Source of the DNA: Marinilabiliaceae bacterium
GTDB lineage: Bacteria; Bacteroidota; Bacteroidia; Bacteroidales; Marinilabiliaceae
Length of the DNA stretch: 64,000 nucleotides
Reading direction: 5' to 3'
Assembly: GCA_009777175.1 (NCBI GenBank)
Contig: WRMI01000001.1
Coordinates: 1-64,000 of the forward strand
Shown piece after piece: positions 10,536-21,083 of the stretch. A program made the translations under genes and the position numbers. Positions within the stretch are counted from its first letter, which is position 1. Every line of letters begins with the position of its first letter. The notes beneath the pieces are model-generated. The model had not been told where the DNA came from. It saw only the letters and a list, made by a program, of their open reading frames with translations, and made no database searches.

Positions 10536-11516
10536 CTACTTCCTTCTATTCATCAAATCATCCGCAAAATCAACAAGTTGGCTCAACTTTTCTTTTGGAG
10601 CATCTATTTCATCAATACTCTTTAACGAAATTTCGTAAAAAAAGTTTATTTTTTCTTTAACTTTTTTTGAAATATTTGCTTCTTCGTAAAGATTTTTAAT
10701 TTTTTCAATTTTTATTTCTCTATCAAGTTCCTGATTATTAAGACATAACAACAATTCATTTTTGCTTGTATCTTTTAAATCATTAAGTGCAGTAATCAAT
10801 AAAAAAGTTTTTTTGTTGCAAACGATATCGCCTCCGATAGGTTTTCCTAATTCTTCGCTATTTCCATAAATATCGAGCCAATCGTCTTGCAATTGAAACA
10901 TCATTCCGATGTAAGTTCCGAAGGTATAGAGTGCATCCAAATTCTTCTTTTTTCCGCCACCGATAATAGCACCAATTTTAAGACTTCCACCTAAAAGAAC
11001 GCCTGTTTTAAGCATAATCATTCTAAGATATTCGTGCGTTTTAACGTCATTTCGTTTTTCAAAGTCCATGTCCAATTGCTGCCCTTCACAAACATTTAAT
11101 GCTGTTTTATTAAAAGTATCAATAACGGGGAACAACACTTTTTTTGGTGCTTGCGAAATAAATAAGTGCGCCAATGCAAACATTGCATCACCCGAAAGGA
11201 TGGCAGAATTTTGGTTCCATTTTTTATGAACAGTAGGATTATTTCGGCGTTTATCAGAATTGTCCATCAAATCGTCGTGCAGCAAAGTAAAATTGTGAAA
11301 TATTTCTAAACCTATTGCTGGTAAAGATGCATTGTCGAGGGCTTCGTCGTTGAATAGTGCGCATCCTGCAAAACACAAAACAGGACGAATACGCTTTCCT
11401 CCCAAGGACATAACGTATTTAATAGGGTCATATAATCCCTGTGGATCAGCCAATTGTGAAAAATATTTTTCAATTCCGGCTTCGATTAGCGGTTGATATG
11501 TTTTTATTATTGACAT
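10536..11516 (-). CDS. Polyprenyl synthetase (trans-isoprenyl diphosphate synthase) family
   Basis: GGKRIRPVLCF, LLHDDLMDNSDKRRNNPTVH, FQLQDDWLD: FARM/SARM DDxxD motifs. Confidence 0.95.
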   Translation of the reverse strand: MSIIKTYQPLIEAGIEKYFSQLADPQGLYDPIKYVMSLGGKRIRPVLCFAGCALFNDEALDNASLPAIGLEIFHNFTLLHDDLMDNSDKRRNNPTVHKKWNQNSAILSGDAMFALAHLFISQAPKKVLFPVIDTFNKTALNVCEGQQLDMDFEKRNDVKTHEYLRMIMLKTGVLLGGSLKIGAIIGGGKKKNLDALYTFGTYIGMMFQLQDDWLDIYGNSEELGKPIGGDIVCNKKTFLLITALNDLKDTSKNELLLCLNNQELDREIKIEKIKNLYEEANISKKVKEKINFFYEISLKSIDEIDAPKEKLSQLVDFADDLMNRRK

Positions 11517-11536
11517 CTTTATTTTATTTTATTTTA

Positions 11537-13126
11537 TTATTCAATTAATGTTCGTGCGGCTCTTGCGATGGCGCTTCCCATTTCTTCGGGTGTTTTAACG
11601 CCTTTTAGTTTCAGTTCGAATTCTAATACGTCAACGTCAACTTTTGCGTGAACGTTTAAAATTCCTTCTGAATCGACTTCAAATACTACTTTTATTGGTG
11701 TTCCTTTGGGCCAATTTTTTGATAGTTGTAACGATTTATCTCCCACTAACAAAACTGCTTCACTTGGGTCTATTGTAGTTTTTTCTGTTACATCTGATTC
11801 GTAAACTTTCATTGAAACATACGATTGATTGTCGTATCGGGTAACGAAATGGTCTTCACCACGGCAATTATTAAGCGGAGTATTAGCAAAAATCAACTGT
11901 TTAATCATATCTTTTCCGTTATCGTCCATAAAATCAGTACCATAGTTCTTGCTTGTAACGTTAATAACTCTAACTTGCGATTTTTGGATAATATTTTTAG
12001 GTTTTTCGTCAATTCTTCCTTCAGCGTAATCTTCCATTGCTTTAGAAAAGTATTCGTTGAGTGCAAAAATAGCGGCACCTTTTGCGACACACTCGTCAGG
12101 GTCGGTCAATTTGGCATCACATTTGAGTTCTCTATCTACTCGTGCTTTAATTTGAGGCATTCTCGAAGAGCCGCCTACCAATAAAACTTCGTCAATCTGT
12201 GAAACGTTTTTACCTTTTGCAATTTCTAATACTTCACGTGTTTTTTGGATGGTTTCGTCCAATTGAGCTTTTGTTAAGAGTTCGAACATTTGTCGTGAAA
12301 TTGATGAACGCATTGATTTTCCTTCGTAATCAATAACAATGTTAACACGTTCGCGCCCTGTTAAAGTTTTTTTCTTTTCTTCAGCAACAAGCAAAAGCAG
12401 ATTAGCGAGGGCGATGTTGTTTTCCATAGTATATTCAGTTTTGTGTTCCTTATTAAATTGATTAAGAAGGTATTGAGCGAGAGCTTTGTCCCAGTCGTAT
12501 CCGCCGAGGTGGTGGTTGCCGTCAGTAGCGACAACAGAAATGGTTTTATCGCTCACCCTAATAACGGTAACGTCAAACGTACCTCCGCCGAGATCATAAA
12601 CAAGGACAGTTTTATTATCTTCGAGTTTCATTCCATAAGCAATTGCTGCTGCTGTTGGTTCGTTAATAACTCCGAGAACTTCGAGTCCTGCGATTTCGCC
12701 TGCCTGTTTGGTTCTGAGTCTCTCTTTTGTGCCGAAATATGCGGGACATGTAATAACTACTTTCGTAACAGGGTTAGGACTTTGAGAGGCATCATTGGCA
12801 TCTTTAACGATTTTTTTTAGGATATAAGCAGATATTTGCGTGGGGTCGGTTCCGGCAGGAAATTTCGTTGGTTTTTCGTAAGCCTCATCAGTGCTAATAA
12901 AACGTTTAATAAAAGCAACTGTCCGCTCTGGTTCGGCTTTCAACATCTCTTTTGCCTCTTCGCCTACAATCACTTTGCTATCTGTTTCAAAATAAACTAC
13001 TGACGGAGTTGTATTTTGACCATTAAAATTTTTTTGCACAACCGGTCTGTCAAATTCATCTACTTGTGCTACACAAGAATAAGTTGTTCCTAAATCTATT
13101 CCGAATACTTGTCTGGTATTGTCCAT
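11537..13126 (-). CDS. Hsp70 family chaperone, DnaK-like with a short C-terminus
   Basis: FGIDLGTTYSCVAQV, VYDLGGGTFDVTVI, LVGGSSRMPQ; 529 aa, substrate-binding region diverged. Confidence 0.92.
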   Translation of the reverse strand: MDNTRQVFGIDLGTTYSCVAQVDEFDRPVVQKNFNGQNTTPSVVYFETDSKVIVGEEAKEMLKAEPERTVAFIKRFISTDEAYEKPTKFPAGTDPTQISAYILKKIVKDANDASQSPNPVTKVVITCPAYFGTKERLRTKQAGEIAGLEVLGVINEPTAAAIAYGMKLEDNKTVLVYDLGGGTFDVTVIRVSDKTISVVATDGNHHLGGYDWDKALAQYLLNQFNKEHKTEYTMENNIALANLLLLVAEEKKKTLTGRERVNIVIDYEGKSMRSSISRQMFELLTKAQLDETIQKTREVLEIAKGKNVSQIDEVLLVGGSSRMPQIKARVDRELKCDAKLTDPDECVAKGAAIFALNEYFSKAMEDYAEGRIDEKPKNIIQKSQVRVINVTSKNYGTDFMDDNGKDMIKQLIFANTPLNNCRGEDHFVTRYDNQSYVSMKVYESDVTEKTTIDPSEAVLLVGDKSLQLSKNWPKGTPIKVVFEVDSEGILNVHAKVDVDVLEFELKLKGVKTPEEMGSAIARAARTLIE

Positions 13127-13144
13127 TATTATTTGTTTTTTTAT

Positions 13145-13771
13145 CTATTTTTTAAATTTAAATATATTAACTTCTGCATGTCTCATCACTCGGTCGTTGT
13201 ATATATCGCGGAAACCGCAAATATTACAGGAGGCGATGGTAACGTCTTGATTAACATCATCTGTTTCAAAAATTTCTACAATTCGATGTTCTTTGGCAGA
13301 ATATAGTTCTCCAATTTCAGCGTCAAATGGTTCTATATCATAATCGCTAAGCAAATCTAATAGGGCAAATGCCATATTTTCAAATTGTTTCAGCAGGTTG
13401 ATATAATCTTCGTTTTGCTCGTCAACTTTTTGAGAATAAATATTATACTGCCTCACTGCTCTATCATATTCTCTGATGATTCCTTTTAGTAAAGGAGAAA
13501 GAAATTCTTTTCGTAAACCATTCTTGTATGTTTGCAGTTCGTCATGTAAACGATTATTAATCAAATCTTTATAAGAGAAATCTTCCACTTGAGCAACAAT
13601 TTTTTTAATATCAGCGGCAATTTCCTGCAGTCCGGAAATTTCGAGCATTATCGGTTCATTGTCTAATAAGTGTGTAGTTTCCGCTGTTTCTGTTGCCTCA
13701 GTTGTTTCAGTTGTTTCAGTTTCCTGATCACTATCTGAAACCTGATGACCTAAATTTTCGCTACTTTCCAT
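13145..13771 (-). CDS. GrpE-like nucleotide exchange factor (ORF track opens at 13870; MESSENLG... is the likelier start)
   Basis: Coiled-coil stretch then PFDAEIGELYSAKEHRIVEIFETDD...VMRHAEVNIFKFKK, resembling the GrpE C-terminus; paired with Hsp70. Confidence 0.6.
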   Translation of the reverse strand: MESSENLGHQVSDSDQETETTETTEATETAETTHLLDNEPIMLEISGLQEIAADIKKIVAQVEDFSYKDLINNRLHDELQTYKNGLRKEFLSPLLKGIIREYDRAVRQYNIYSQKVDEQNEDYINLLKQFENMAFALLDLLSDYDIEPFDAEIGELYSAKEHRIVEIFETDDVNQDVTIASCNICGFRDIYNDRVMRHAEVNIFKFKK

Positions 13772-14030
13772 AGTTAAGTTATTAAAATATAAGTTTTTAT
13801 GTTCGTAAATAATTCTATTATTTTTGTCAAATAAAATGCAAAAATATAAAAAAAGTTGTTTTAATAGCATAAAAATAAAAAAATTTTTAATTTATTTTTT
13901 TAATTTTTTTAATTAATAAAAATAAAAAAATTTTTTCATAAAAATACAACTTTTTTCAAATATTTACGTATTAACGGAGATGTATTAAGTATTTTTGGAC
14001 ATATTTATAGTTAATAATTTGATTATCAAA

Positions 14031-15017
14031 ATGAAACAAATTTTTTATTGTTTTAATATTATTTTATTTGCGGGCTTAATGATGTCGGCAAATGCACAGC
14101 CCGTTCCGGCTGTTGACGAAAATATCCCGTGGTTAATTACTTTTGGTAAAGATGGAGATACCGCGTGGGGAGACGATGATTTTATTCAAATCATATTCTT
14201 TTCGATACCCGAGAGTCAGCAAGGCTCAATTTACATTAGAGTTTTTGACCCAGACGTTGGAGGGATGCACGACGAACTGAAAGGCTCGTGGAATACACAG
14301 ATGCGTTATTCCGTTTATGGCGGACGAGGGGCTTGTTCTAACGAGGGTGCCCGAAAATTAAAAAGAGACGGAAATTACAAAAGTGGCACAATGCTCGGCT
14401 CAAAAACATTTGGTAATGACCCAAAATTTGACGGAAAATGGTTTACATTCGGTCCATTTAACCCCTCAGAAGGAGAACTGTTGCAAGACTATGGCGGATA
14501 TGTTTTTAAATTTGTCGTTGAAGGGTTGTCGGGAGACGACGGAAATGTTTATACGCTGTTTCTTAGTTCCGACGCTAATTCTAACAAACCCATCGAAGGC
14601 GCATTTGCTTTTTATTTTAAGTACAAATTCAGGTTACACGACAACGTGAACGAAGTGTCCCATATCTATCCTTACATCACCGACAAGGTTGTTTCCATAA
14701 AACAGAGTAATTTTGATTGGGATGACGACGGAATTATTAGAATTATTTCACCCTCAAAGAATGGTGAACGAATGGCAGTGTCGGGCGATGACGTATGGGT
14801 TACAAGCCAACATCACATTGGTAAAGACGACATTAATTCATCTTTGGACATACAGATGATTAAGGACAAAAACAAAAAAATTAGAAATAACAACGTTGTC
14901 ATTTATCTCGAAAACCAATACGGAGAGTTGATGCCGTTCTACAGCATTCCCATCGGGGGAATACCAAAATATAAATATAGTATAGGAATTAAACCAAAAT
15001 CAGGCGACAAACCATGA
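14031..15017 (+). CDS. Secreted protein of unknown function
   Basis: Signal peptide MKQIFYCFNIILFAGLMMSANAQ; overlaps the next gene by 4 bp. Confidence 0.65.
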   Translation: MKQIFYCFNIILFAGLMMSANAQPVPAVDENIPWLITFGKDGDTAWGDDDFIQIIFFSIPESQQGSIYIRVFDPDVGGMHDELKGSWNTQMRYSVYGGRGACSNEGARKLKRDGNYKSGTMLGSKTFGNDPKFDGKWFTFGPFNPSEGELLQDYGGYVFKFVVEGLSGDDGNVYTLFLSSDANSNKPIEGAFAFYFKYKFRLHDNVNEVSHIYPYITDKVVSIKQSNFDWDDDGIIRIISPSKNGERMAVSGDDVWVTSQHHIGKDDINSSLDIQMIKDKNKKIRNNNVVIYLENQYGELMPFYSIPIGGIPKYKYSIGIKPKSGDKP

Positions 15018-18000
15018 AATTAATAACATTAAAACCCATTTTATTCACGATGTTTTTATGCATTGCACTGATTGCCAATGCACAATCGTTTCGTTTTAGG
15101 AATTATGATTCCAATATGGGACTTCCTCAAAACTTTGTCTATTGCGTTGAACAAGGTCTCGACGGATACCTTTGGATAGGGACGGGAGAAGGATTAGTGA
15201 AATATGACGGACATAATTTTCGCACTTTTTTGACTACCGACAATCTTGCAGAAGATTTTATTATGGACCTACACATTGCCATTGACGGAAAAGTTTGGAT
15301 AGGACACAATGCAGGAACTTTTTCATATTTTAAAAATAATAAATTTTTTCCCATCGAGATTCCAGATGCAAATAGTTCTGTCAGGAGTATTTGTCAAGAT
15401 AAAAGTGAAAGTATTTGGGCAGTAGTGCAAAACAGCGGTATAGTCCGTATTGACAAAAACTTAAATGTTACAACTTTTTTTGACAAAGAGAAGTTAGATT
15501 TTGGTCTCAATTTTTACTCAATTTGTCCTATCACAGAAAAAACATTACTCGTTGGAACTACCGAAGGATTGTTGAAAGTTACAATTAATGATAATAACGA
15601 AATAATTTCCGCTATTGAAATCGAAGATATTCCTCAAACCAAAATCACGACCATAAAACCACGAAAGGGCATTATCGGCGAGTATTGGGTTGGAACAGAA
15701 TATGAGGGATTTTACAGATTTTTTGCAGGAAGTTCGCAGGCAACGCAAATTAGCGACAACCGTCTTTGTCTGAATTTTGATTTAGAAAATGAGACAATTC
15801 AGGATATTGTAGAAGAAAATGATGGTCATTTGTTGCTCGCCACGTGGGGAAATGGTGTTATCAAACTATTCTTTGACCCTGTTAAACAAGATTTTACAGA
15901 ATCTTTTAATTTTTCGTCCGCCAATGGACTTAAATCCAGAGATGCCGATTATGTGAGGAGTATTTTGTGCGATAGCGAAGGAAACTACTGGTTCGCTACA
16001 TTCGGCGCTGGACTCTTTTTGTTGGTAGACGAAAGTAACGTATTCTATAATTTAAGCGACATCGGTTTTGTTGACTATAAAGCAGTTTCAGTTTACAAAA
16101 CAGACGAATCGTTCTATTTCGGCTTAGATAATGGTTTCATAAAAGCAGACCCCTATTGCTATACTGATTTCGAGTTATTTGACATTCAATTTGGTATTCC
16201 ACGAGACGAAGTAATAGATTTTTATAAATCTGAGGACGGTTCTCTTTGGGTAGCAACGGGAAATAACGGACTTTATGTTCAAAAACCAAATCAAAAAAAT
16301 TTTATTCCTTATAGATACACCGATAATCTGACAGGGAAAAAAATTCGCGATATGAAAGGTCACGGAAACTCACTGTATTTGGCTACAATTGGAGGTTATT
16401 TTGAGATTAATACACATTCAGGAGAAATAATTCACCTTAATACCGAACGTGGACTTCCTCACAATAACATTAACTTTGTTTACAGAGATAGTCAAGGGCA
16501 TATTTGGATTGGACCGAAAAATATGGGTATTTGCAAAATTGTAAAATCTGACATCGAACTACATAAAATTTCCTTAGATATATCTGGAATAGCAGAAGAC
16601 CTTGACGGAAACTTTTGGCTCGCTACACAAGGAAGAGGAGTAGCGAAATTTGTTGGTGATTCTTTGCAATTTATAACAATAGCAGAAGGATTAGCTAAAA
16701 ATTTCTGCTATAAAATTGCATTAGACCAATCAAACAGACTTTGGGTACTACATTTTCCCGGAATGAGCTGCATTAACCTTGATGATTTCAAAATAAAAAC
16801 ATTCGGATATGAAGAAAATATGGGTGCCGACTTTTATGACGTTTTTGAAGATAAATATAGAAACTTATGGTTTGCATCAAGCCAAGGCGTAATTAACTAT
16901 TTTCCGTTGAAAGACCACGAAAATTCTATTCCACCGAAACTTAATTTTACGAAAATAATTATTTCTGGCAAAGAGTACGAAATTACAGATATCATCAAAC
17001 TGTCGTATCCATGGAAAGAAAAGTATGTAATTCATCTTGATTTTATGGGAATTAGTTTTAAAGACCCCAAAGGAGTAACTTACCAATATCAATTGGAACA
17101 AGAAGGCGATAAACCTACGGATTGGATTAATTTGCCGACAACGTGGTGGGAGCGTGAATATTTGCCCGATGGAAATTGGATACTGAAAATTAGAGCATTT
17201 AATTCGGATGGTGTCTATAATATTGAACCATTGACAATTAAAATTCAAATTGCGGCACCACCATGGAAAAAAGGTTGGTTCTATTTAGTCACAATTCCTG
17301 TATTTCTTTTCCTTATATATTTGGTAATCAATGTTCGTGAGCGTAAATTAAGACATCAAAAAGAACAATTAGAAAAGGAAGTCGCTAATCAAACAGTAAT
17401 TTTACGGCAACAAAAAGCGGAAATAGAACGGAAAAATAGAGATATAACCGATAGTATCAATTATGCCAAACGAATACAAACGTCAATATTGCCCCCTGCC
17501 GATATTTTAGAGGCACGATTCCCTGAATCGTTTATATATTTTGCGCCTCGTGATATCGTTAGTGGAGACTTTTATTGGGTAACAGAACTAAAAGGAAAAA
17601 TTATGTGCTGCTGCGCAGACTGCACGGGACACGGCGTTCCGGGTGCATTTATGTCAATGATTGGCTCTACACTTTTGAGTGATATAGTTAAACGACCCGA
17701 AATTTCCTCGCCCGCAGATATTCTGAGCCGTTTAGATTTTGAAATAAAAATTTTGTTGCAAAAAAATACAAAAGAACTCTCCCAAGATGGCATGGATATT
17801 GCTATTGTTGAAATTGACCTGCAAACATACAAAATTAGAATTGCATCTGCAAAACGCCCCGTTTATCTCTATTTTAATGACGAACTAACTATATATAAAG
17901 GAGTTAGAAGGAGTATCGGCGACCACGTTACAGACTATAATGCCCCTCCATTCGTTAATATAGAATATGACGGCAAATCAAAAGATAAAATTTATCTCTT

Positions 18001-18196
18001 TTCTGATGGATATGCCGACCAATTTGGCGGTCCCCACGGAAAAAAACTTATGATTAGCGCCGTGAAAGATATGCTCGACGAAATTCATAAGAAACCCATG
18101 AAAGAGCAATTTTTTATTATAAAAAACAATTTTATTAATTGGAAAAATAACCAAGAACAAGTAGATGATGTTATTTTCATCGGAATTGGGTTGTAG
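15014..18196 (+). CDS. Two-component-regulator propeller + Y_Y_Y + TM + SpoIIE/PP2C phosphatase
   Basis: Repeated LWIGT/IWIGP propeller blades; C-term YFAPRDIVSGDFYWV...CADCTGHGVPGAFMSMIG. Confidence 0.92.
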   Translation: MKLITLKPILFTMFLCIALIANAQSFRFRNYDSNMGLPQNFVYCVEQGLDGYLWIGTGEGLVKYDGHNFRTFLTTDNLAEDFIMDLHIAIDGKVWIGHNAGTFSYFKNNKFFPIEIPDANSSVRSICQDKSESIWAVVQNSGIVRIDKNLNVTTFFDKEKLDFGLNFYSICPITEKTLLVGTTEGLLKVTINDNNEIISAIEIEDIPQTKITTIKPRKGIIGEYWVGTEYEGFYRFFAGSSQATQISDNRLCLNFDLENETIQDIVEENDGHLLLATWGNGVIKLFFDPVKQDFTESFNFSSANGLKSRDADYVRSILCDSEGNYWFATFGAGLFLLVDESNVFYNLSDIGFVDYKAVSVYKTDESFYFGLDNGFIKADPYCYTDFELFDIQFGIPRDEVIDFYKSEDGSLWVATGNNGLYVQKPNQKNFIPYRYTDNLTGKKIRDMKGHGNSLYLATIGGYFEINTHSGEIIHLNTERGLPHNNINFVYRDSQGHIWIGPKNMGICKIVKSDIELHKISLDISGIAEDLDGNFWLATQGRGVAKFVGDSLQFITIAEGLAKNFCYKIALDQSNRLWVLHFPGMSCINLDDFKIKTFGYEENMGADFYDVFEDKYRNLWFASSQGVINYFPLKDHENSIPPKLNFTKIIISGKEYEITDIIKLSYPWKEKYVIHLDFMGISFKDPKGVTYQYQLEQEGDKPTDWINLPTTWWEREYLPDGNWILKIRAFNSDGVYNIEPLTIKIQIAAPPWKKGWFYLVTIPVFLFLIYLVINVRERKLRHQKEQLEKEVANQTVILRQQKAEIERKNRDITDSINYAKRIQTSILPPADILEARFPESFIYFAPRDIVSGDFYWVTELKGKIMCCCADCTGHGVPGAFMSMIGSTLLSDIVKRPEISSPADILSRLDFEIKILLQKNTKELSQDGMDIAIVEIDLQTYKIRIASAKRPVYLYFNDELTIYKGVRRSIGDHVTDYNAPPFVNIEYDGKSKDKIYLFSDGYADQFGGPHGKKLMISAVKDMLDEIHKKPMKEQFFIIKNNFINWKNNQEQVDDVIFIGIGL

Positions 18197-18230
18197 TTTT
18201 TAGTTTTTAAATTTTTTAAATAATAAATTT

Positions 18231-18785
18231 ATGACATATCGATTTAAAATAATTTCAGACGAAGAAAAAGATTTCGTTTTTGAAATGCTTATTGACAGTA
18301 ATGCCTTATTTTCAGACTTTAATGATTTTATTCAAAAACAATTAGATTTTGACAAAAAAGAGATGACATCTTTTTTCCTGACCGACATCGACTGGAAAAA
18401 AGAAGTTGAAATTACCCTTTTTGACATGAGCGACGGCGAAACTGAACAACTTGTTATGGATAGAATTCCCCTCATTGAAATGGTTAATATCAGGCATCAA
18501 AGGTTAGTTTATATGTTTGATATGTTTAACGATAGATACCTATATATCGAACTTATCGACATTAATCCTACTAAAATAAAGAATCCTCGTTGCGTTCGTT
18601 TAGAAGGAACAATACCATCACAATTTCTCGGTGATTTTGATAAAGAATTCGATAAATTACTCGAAGATGATAAACTAGAAAATTATATTGAAGAAACATT
18701 AGTCGAGGATTTTGACGATATTATTGACGAAATGGGGCAAGACGATGATTATGATGGTTCGGCATCGTATGATGATTATTATTGA
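18231..18785 (+). CDS. IS1096 passenger TnpR-like / pRiA4b ORF-3-like protein
   Basis: MTYRFKIISDEEKDFVFEMLIDSNALFSDFNDFIQKQLDFDKKEMTSFFLTD...W.KEVEITLFDM. Confidence 0.6.
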   Translation: MTYRFKIISDEEKDFVFEMLIDSNALFSDFNDFIQKQLDFDKKEMTSFFLTDIDWKKEVEITLFDMSDGETEQLVMDRIPLIEMVNIRHQRLVYMFDMFNDRYLYIELIDINPTKIKNPRCVRLEGTIPSQFLGDFDKEFDKLLEDDKLENYIEETLVEDFDDIIDEMGQDDDYDGSASYDDYY

Positions 18786-19036
18786 AATATTTATTCTCCT
18801 CTAATCCACATTAACATAAAAAAGGAAACATTCCCAACGGAATGCCGGTTGCGTGTGTCGTTATTTTCTACCAAGCGAGGCATTCTTTTCGACAAGCTCA
18901 AAGCATTGCCTAACGGAATGCAAAAAACAAATAATAAGACATTTTGGTTTCCCCCGCAAAAGTAATATTTCCCCATTTAACAACAAATAAATTTTTTATG
19001 GTCAAGAATTCTGAATAAAAAAATTTTTTTTAATAA

Positions 19037-19081
19037 AACTAAAAAAATAGTTGCATAACTAAAATATTAGTTTTATCTTTG
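19037..19081 (+). promoter_or_regulatory. Probable Bacteroidota promoter (TTG-20 bp-TATCTTTG) overlapping two BlaI-type operators
   Basis: AACTA-AAAAAA-TAGTT (19037-19052) and AACTAA-AATA-TTAGTT (19057-19072); TTG 19051-19053; TATCTTTG 19074-19081. Confidence 0.75.
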
Positions 19082-19121
19082 CACCGCAATTTTATTTATA
19101 AAACTAATTAAAATAATAATA

Positions 19122-19523
19122 ATGAGAGAATTAACAAAAGCTGAAAGCGAAATTATGCAATTTCTTTGGCACAAAGAACGGGCATTTGTACAAGAAATTA
19201 TTGACGAAATGCCCCTGCCAAAGCCCGCATACAACACCGTTTCAACAATAATAAGAATTTTGGAACAAAAAGGAGTTGTTGGACATGAAGCCTTCGGACG
19301 CTCACACCGCTATTTTCCGTTAGTGAAAAAAGAAGAGTACACTAAAGGTTATATGAAAAATGTTTTACGAAATTATTTTAGCAATTCACCTGCGCAAATG
19401 GTTTCGTTTTTTACCCAGCAGGAAAATTTGTCAGTAAAAGAATTGGAAGATATCAAACTGCTGTTAGAAAATGAATTAAGTAAAAAAAAAGAAGTTAAAC
19501 CATCTAAAAAACCAAAGTTATGA
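19122..19523 (+). CDS. BlaI/MecI/CopY family transcriptional repressor
   Basis: LTKAESEIMQFLWHKERAFVQEIIDEMP...PAYNTVSTIIRILEQKGVVGHEAFGRSHRYFPLV. Confidence 0.93.
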   Translation: MRELTKAESEIMQFLWHKERAFVQEIIDEMPLPKPAYNTVSTIIRILEQKGVVGHEAFGRSHRYFPLVKKEEYTKGYMKNVLRNYFSNSPAQMVSFFTQQENLSVKELEDIKLLLENELSKKKEVKPSKKPKL

Positions 19524-20797
19524 ATTTTATCGAATTTATTTTAAAATCAAGTCTAATTGTTGCGTTTCTTTGGATAATCTATCATTTTTTGATGCGCAAA
19601 GAACCATATCTATTATTTAATCGATGGGTGTTGCTTGGAATAATTTTGTTTTGTATAATTTTACCAAACGTGCAACTCCCTGTTTTACCGCCTGTTATGG
19701 TGGAAACAGCAACTATTACCGAAATAAAAATAGATGAAACTTTAGAAATATTAGCAGAAACAAATCAAACCTCTTTTTCGTGGGTTTTGTTGTTCTATAT
19801 AACTTATTTTATTGGCATGGGATATTTCTTGATTCGATTTTTCAAAAGGATGTATATAATAAGGAATAGAATTGCCAAGAATAGTTTTATGAACACTGAA
19901 AATATTACTGCTTTTACTTTTTTCCGCAAAATTTACATCGACCGAAGCAAATTTTCAGATGACGATTATGAAACAATTTTGTGGCACGAACAGGCTCACG
20001 CGCGGCAACTACACAGTTTGGATTTAGTTCTGGCAGAATTACTGATTATTTTGCAATGGTTCAATCCATTTGTATGGAAACTGAAAAAATCATTAGCCGA
20101 GTTGCACGAATATCTTGCCGACAGGCACGTGGTTGCACAAGGCGTTCCAATCGAACAGTACAAACAACTGTTATATAATCAAGCAACAGGCGTATATCCG
20201 GAATATGCCAATGCTTTTAGTTATTCACTGATTAAAAAACGATTAATTATGGTGTCCAAAATCAAAAATGGAAATCGGGCTGCTTTGAAAATCTGCTGCC
20301 TGATTTTCGCAATGGTTATGACTGTTGCATGGTCTTGTTTTACCAATTCAAAGCAGGAAACTCCTGAAACGGACCCCGTTTCGGTTGAAGTACCTGACGA
20401 AAATTTGGCTGAAATTGAGACTGAAATCGAACAAGAGGAACTCTACGACGAAGAATTAGCAAAAGATGCATTAGCAGTCGTAGATAAATCTCCTCAATTT
20501 CCCGGTGGTGAAATAGCATTACTAAAATTTATCGCCGACGAAGTTAAGTATCCCGACGAAGCGAAGGAAAAGGGAATTGAAGGTAGGGTTATGGTACAGT
20601 TTATTGTTGATGCAGAAGGTGATGTGAGAAATGTTAAAGTGATGAGAAAAGTTCACCCTCTGTTAGACAAAGAAGCTGTGAGGGCTATCAATGTTTTGCC
20701 CAAATGGATTCCGGGAGAGCAGAATGGAAAGCCAGTAAATGTTTATTACACTATTCCGATTAACTTTACATTACAAAAGGAAGCAAAGGAAGAGTGA
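19520..20797 (+). CDS. BlaR1-type M56 metallopeptidase with C-terminal TonB domain
   Basis: ILWHEQAHARQLHSLDLVLAELL (HExxH-like HEQAH), C-term PQFPGGEIALLKFIADEVKYP...GRVMVQFIVDAEGDV (TonB_C). Confidence 0.92.
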   Translation: MNFIEFILKSSLIVAFLWIIYHFLMRKEPYLLFNRWVLLGIILFCIILPNVQLPVLPPVMVETATITEIKIDETLEILAETNQTSFSWVLLFYITYFIGMGYFLIRFFKRMYIIRNRIAKNSFMNTENITAFTFFRKIYIDRSKFSDDDYETILWHEQAHARQLHSLDLVLAELLIILQWFNPFVWKLKKSLAELHEYLADRHVVAQGVPIEQYKQLLYNQATGVYPEYANAFSYSLIKKRLIMVSKIKNGNRAALKICCLIFAMVMTVAWSCFTNSKQETPETDPVSVEVPDENLAEIETEIEQEELYDEELAKDALAVVDKSPQFPGGEIALLKFIADEVKYPDEAKEKGIEGRVMVQFIVDAEGDVRNVKVMRKVHPLLDKEAVRAINVLPKWIPGEQNGKPVNVYYTIPINFTLQKEAKEE

Positions 20798-20812
20798 TTA
20801 TGAATTGAGTAT

Positions 20813-20856
20813 CAATTAATCCCTTGCGGTAAAGCGGGGGATTAATTGTTTTTTTA
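20813..20856 (+). terminator. Rho-independent terminator
   Basis: caattaatccc...gggattaattg followed by a T-tract. Confidence 0.85.
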
Positions 20857-21083
20857 TAGGAATTATGTTTAAAATACATTATTTATTCGGAGTTCAAACT
20901 TTTAGTTTTCATAAGGGAATGGATTTTTGCACACAGATAACACAGATACGAAAGAATTTCACAGATTTTACTTTTCAGCAAGTTATCCTCGAAAAAATCT
21001 GTGTATATCTGTTTAATCTGTGTCATCTGTGTGCTTATGAATAATGCCTGTCAAATAAATAAAAATAAATAAAATCATCTATA

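Noticed and set aside
10229-10660. Overlapping ORFs 10212-10532 and 10229-10660 with repetitive peptides
   Set aside because: Translation of the non-coding tandem repeat (THSFITRRATARVRPYTYS...); no start context, overlaps the prenyl synthase on the other strand
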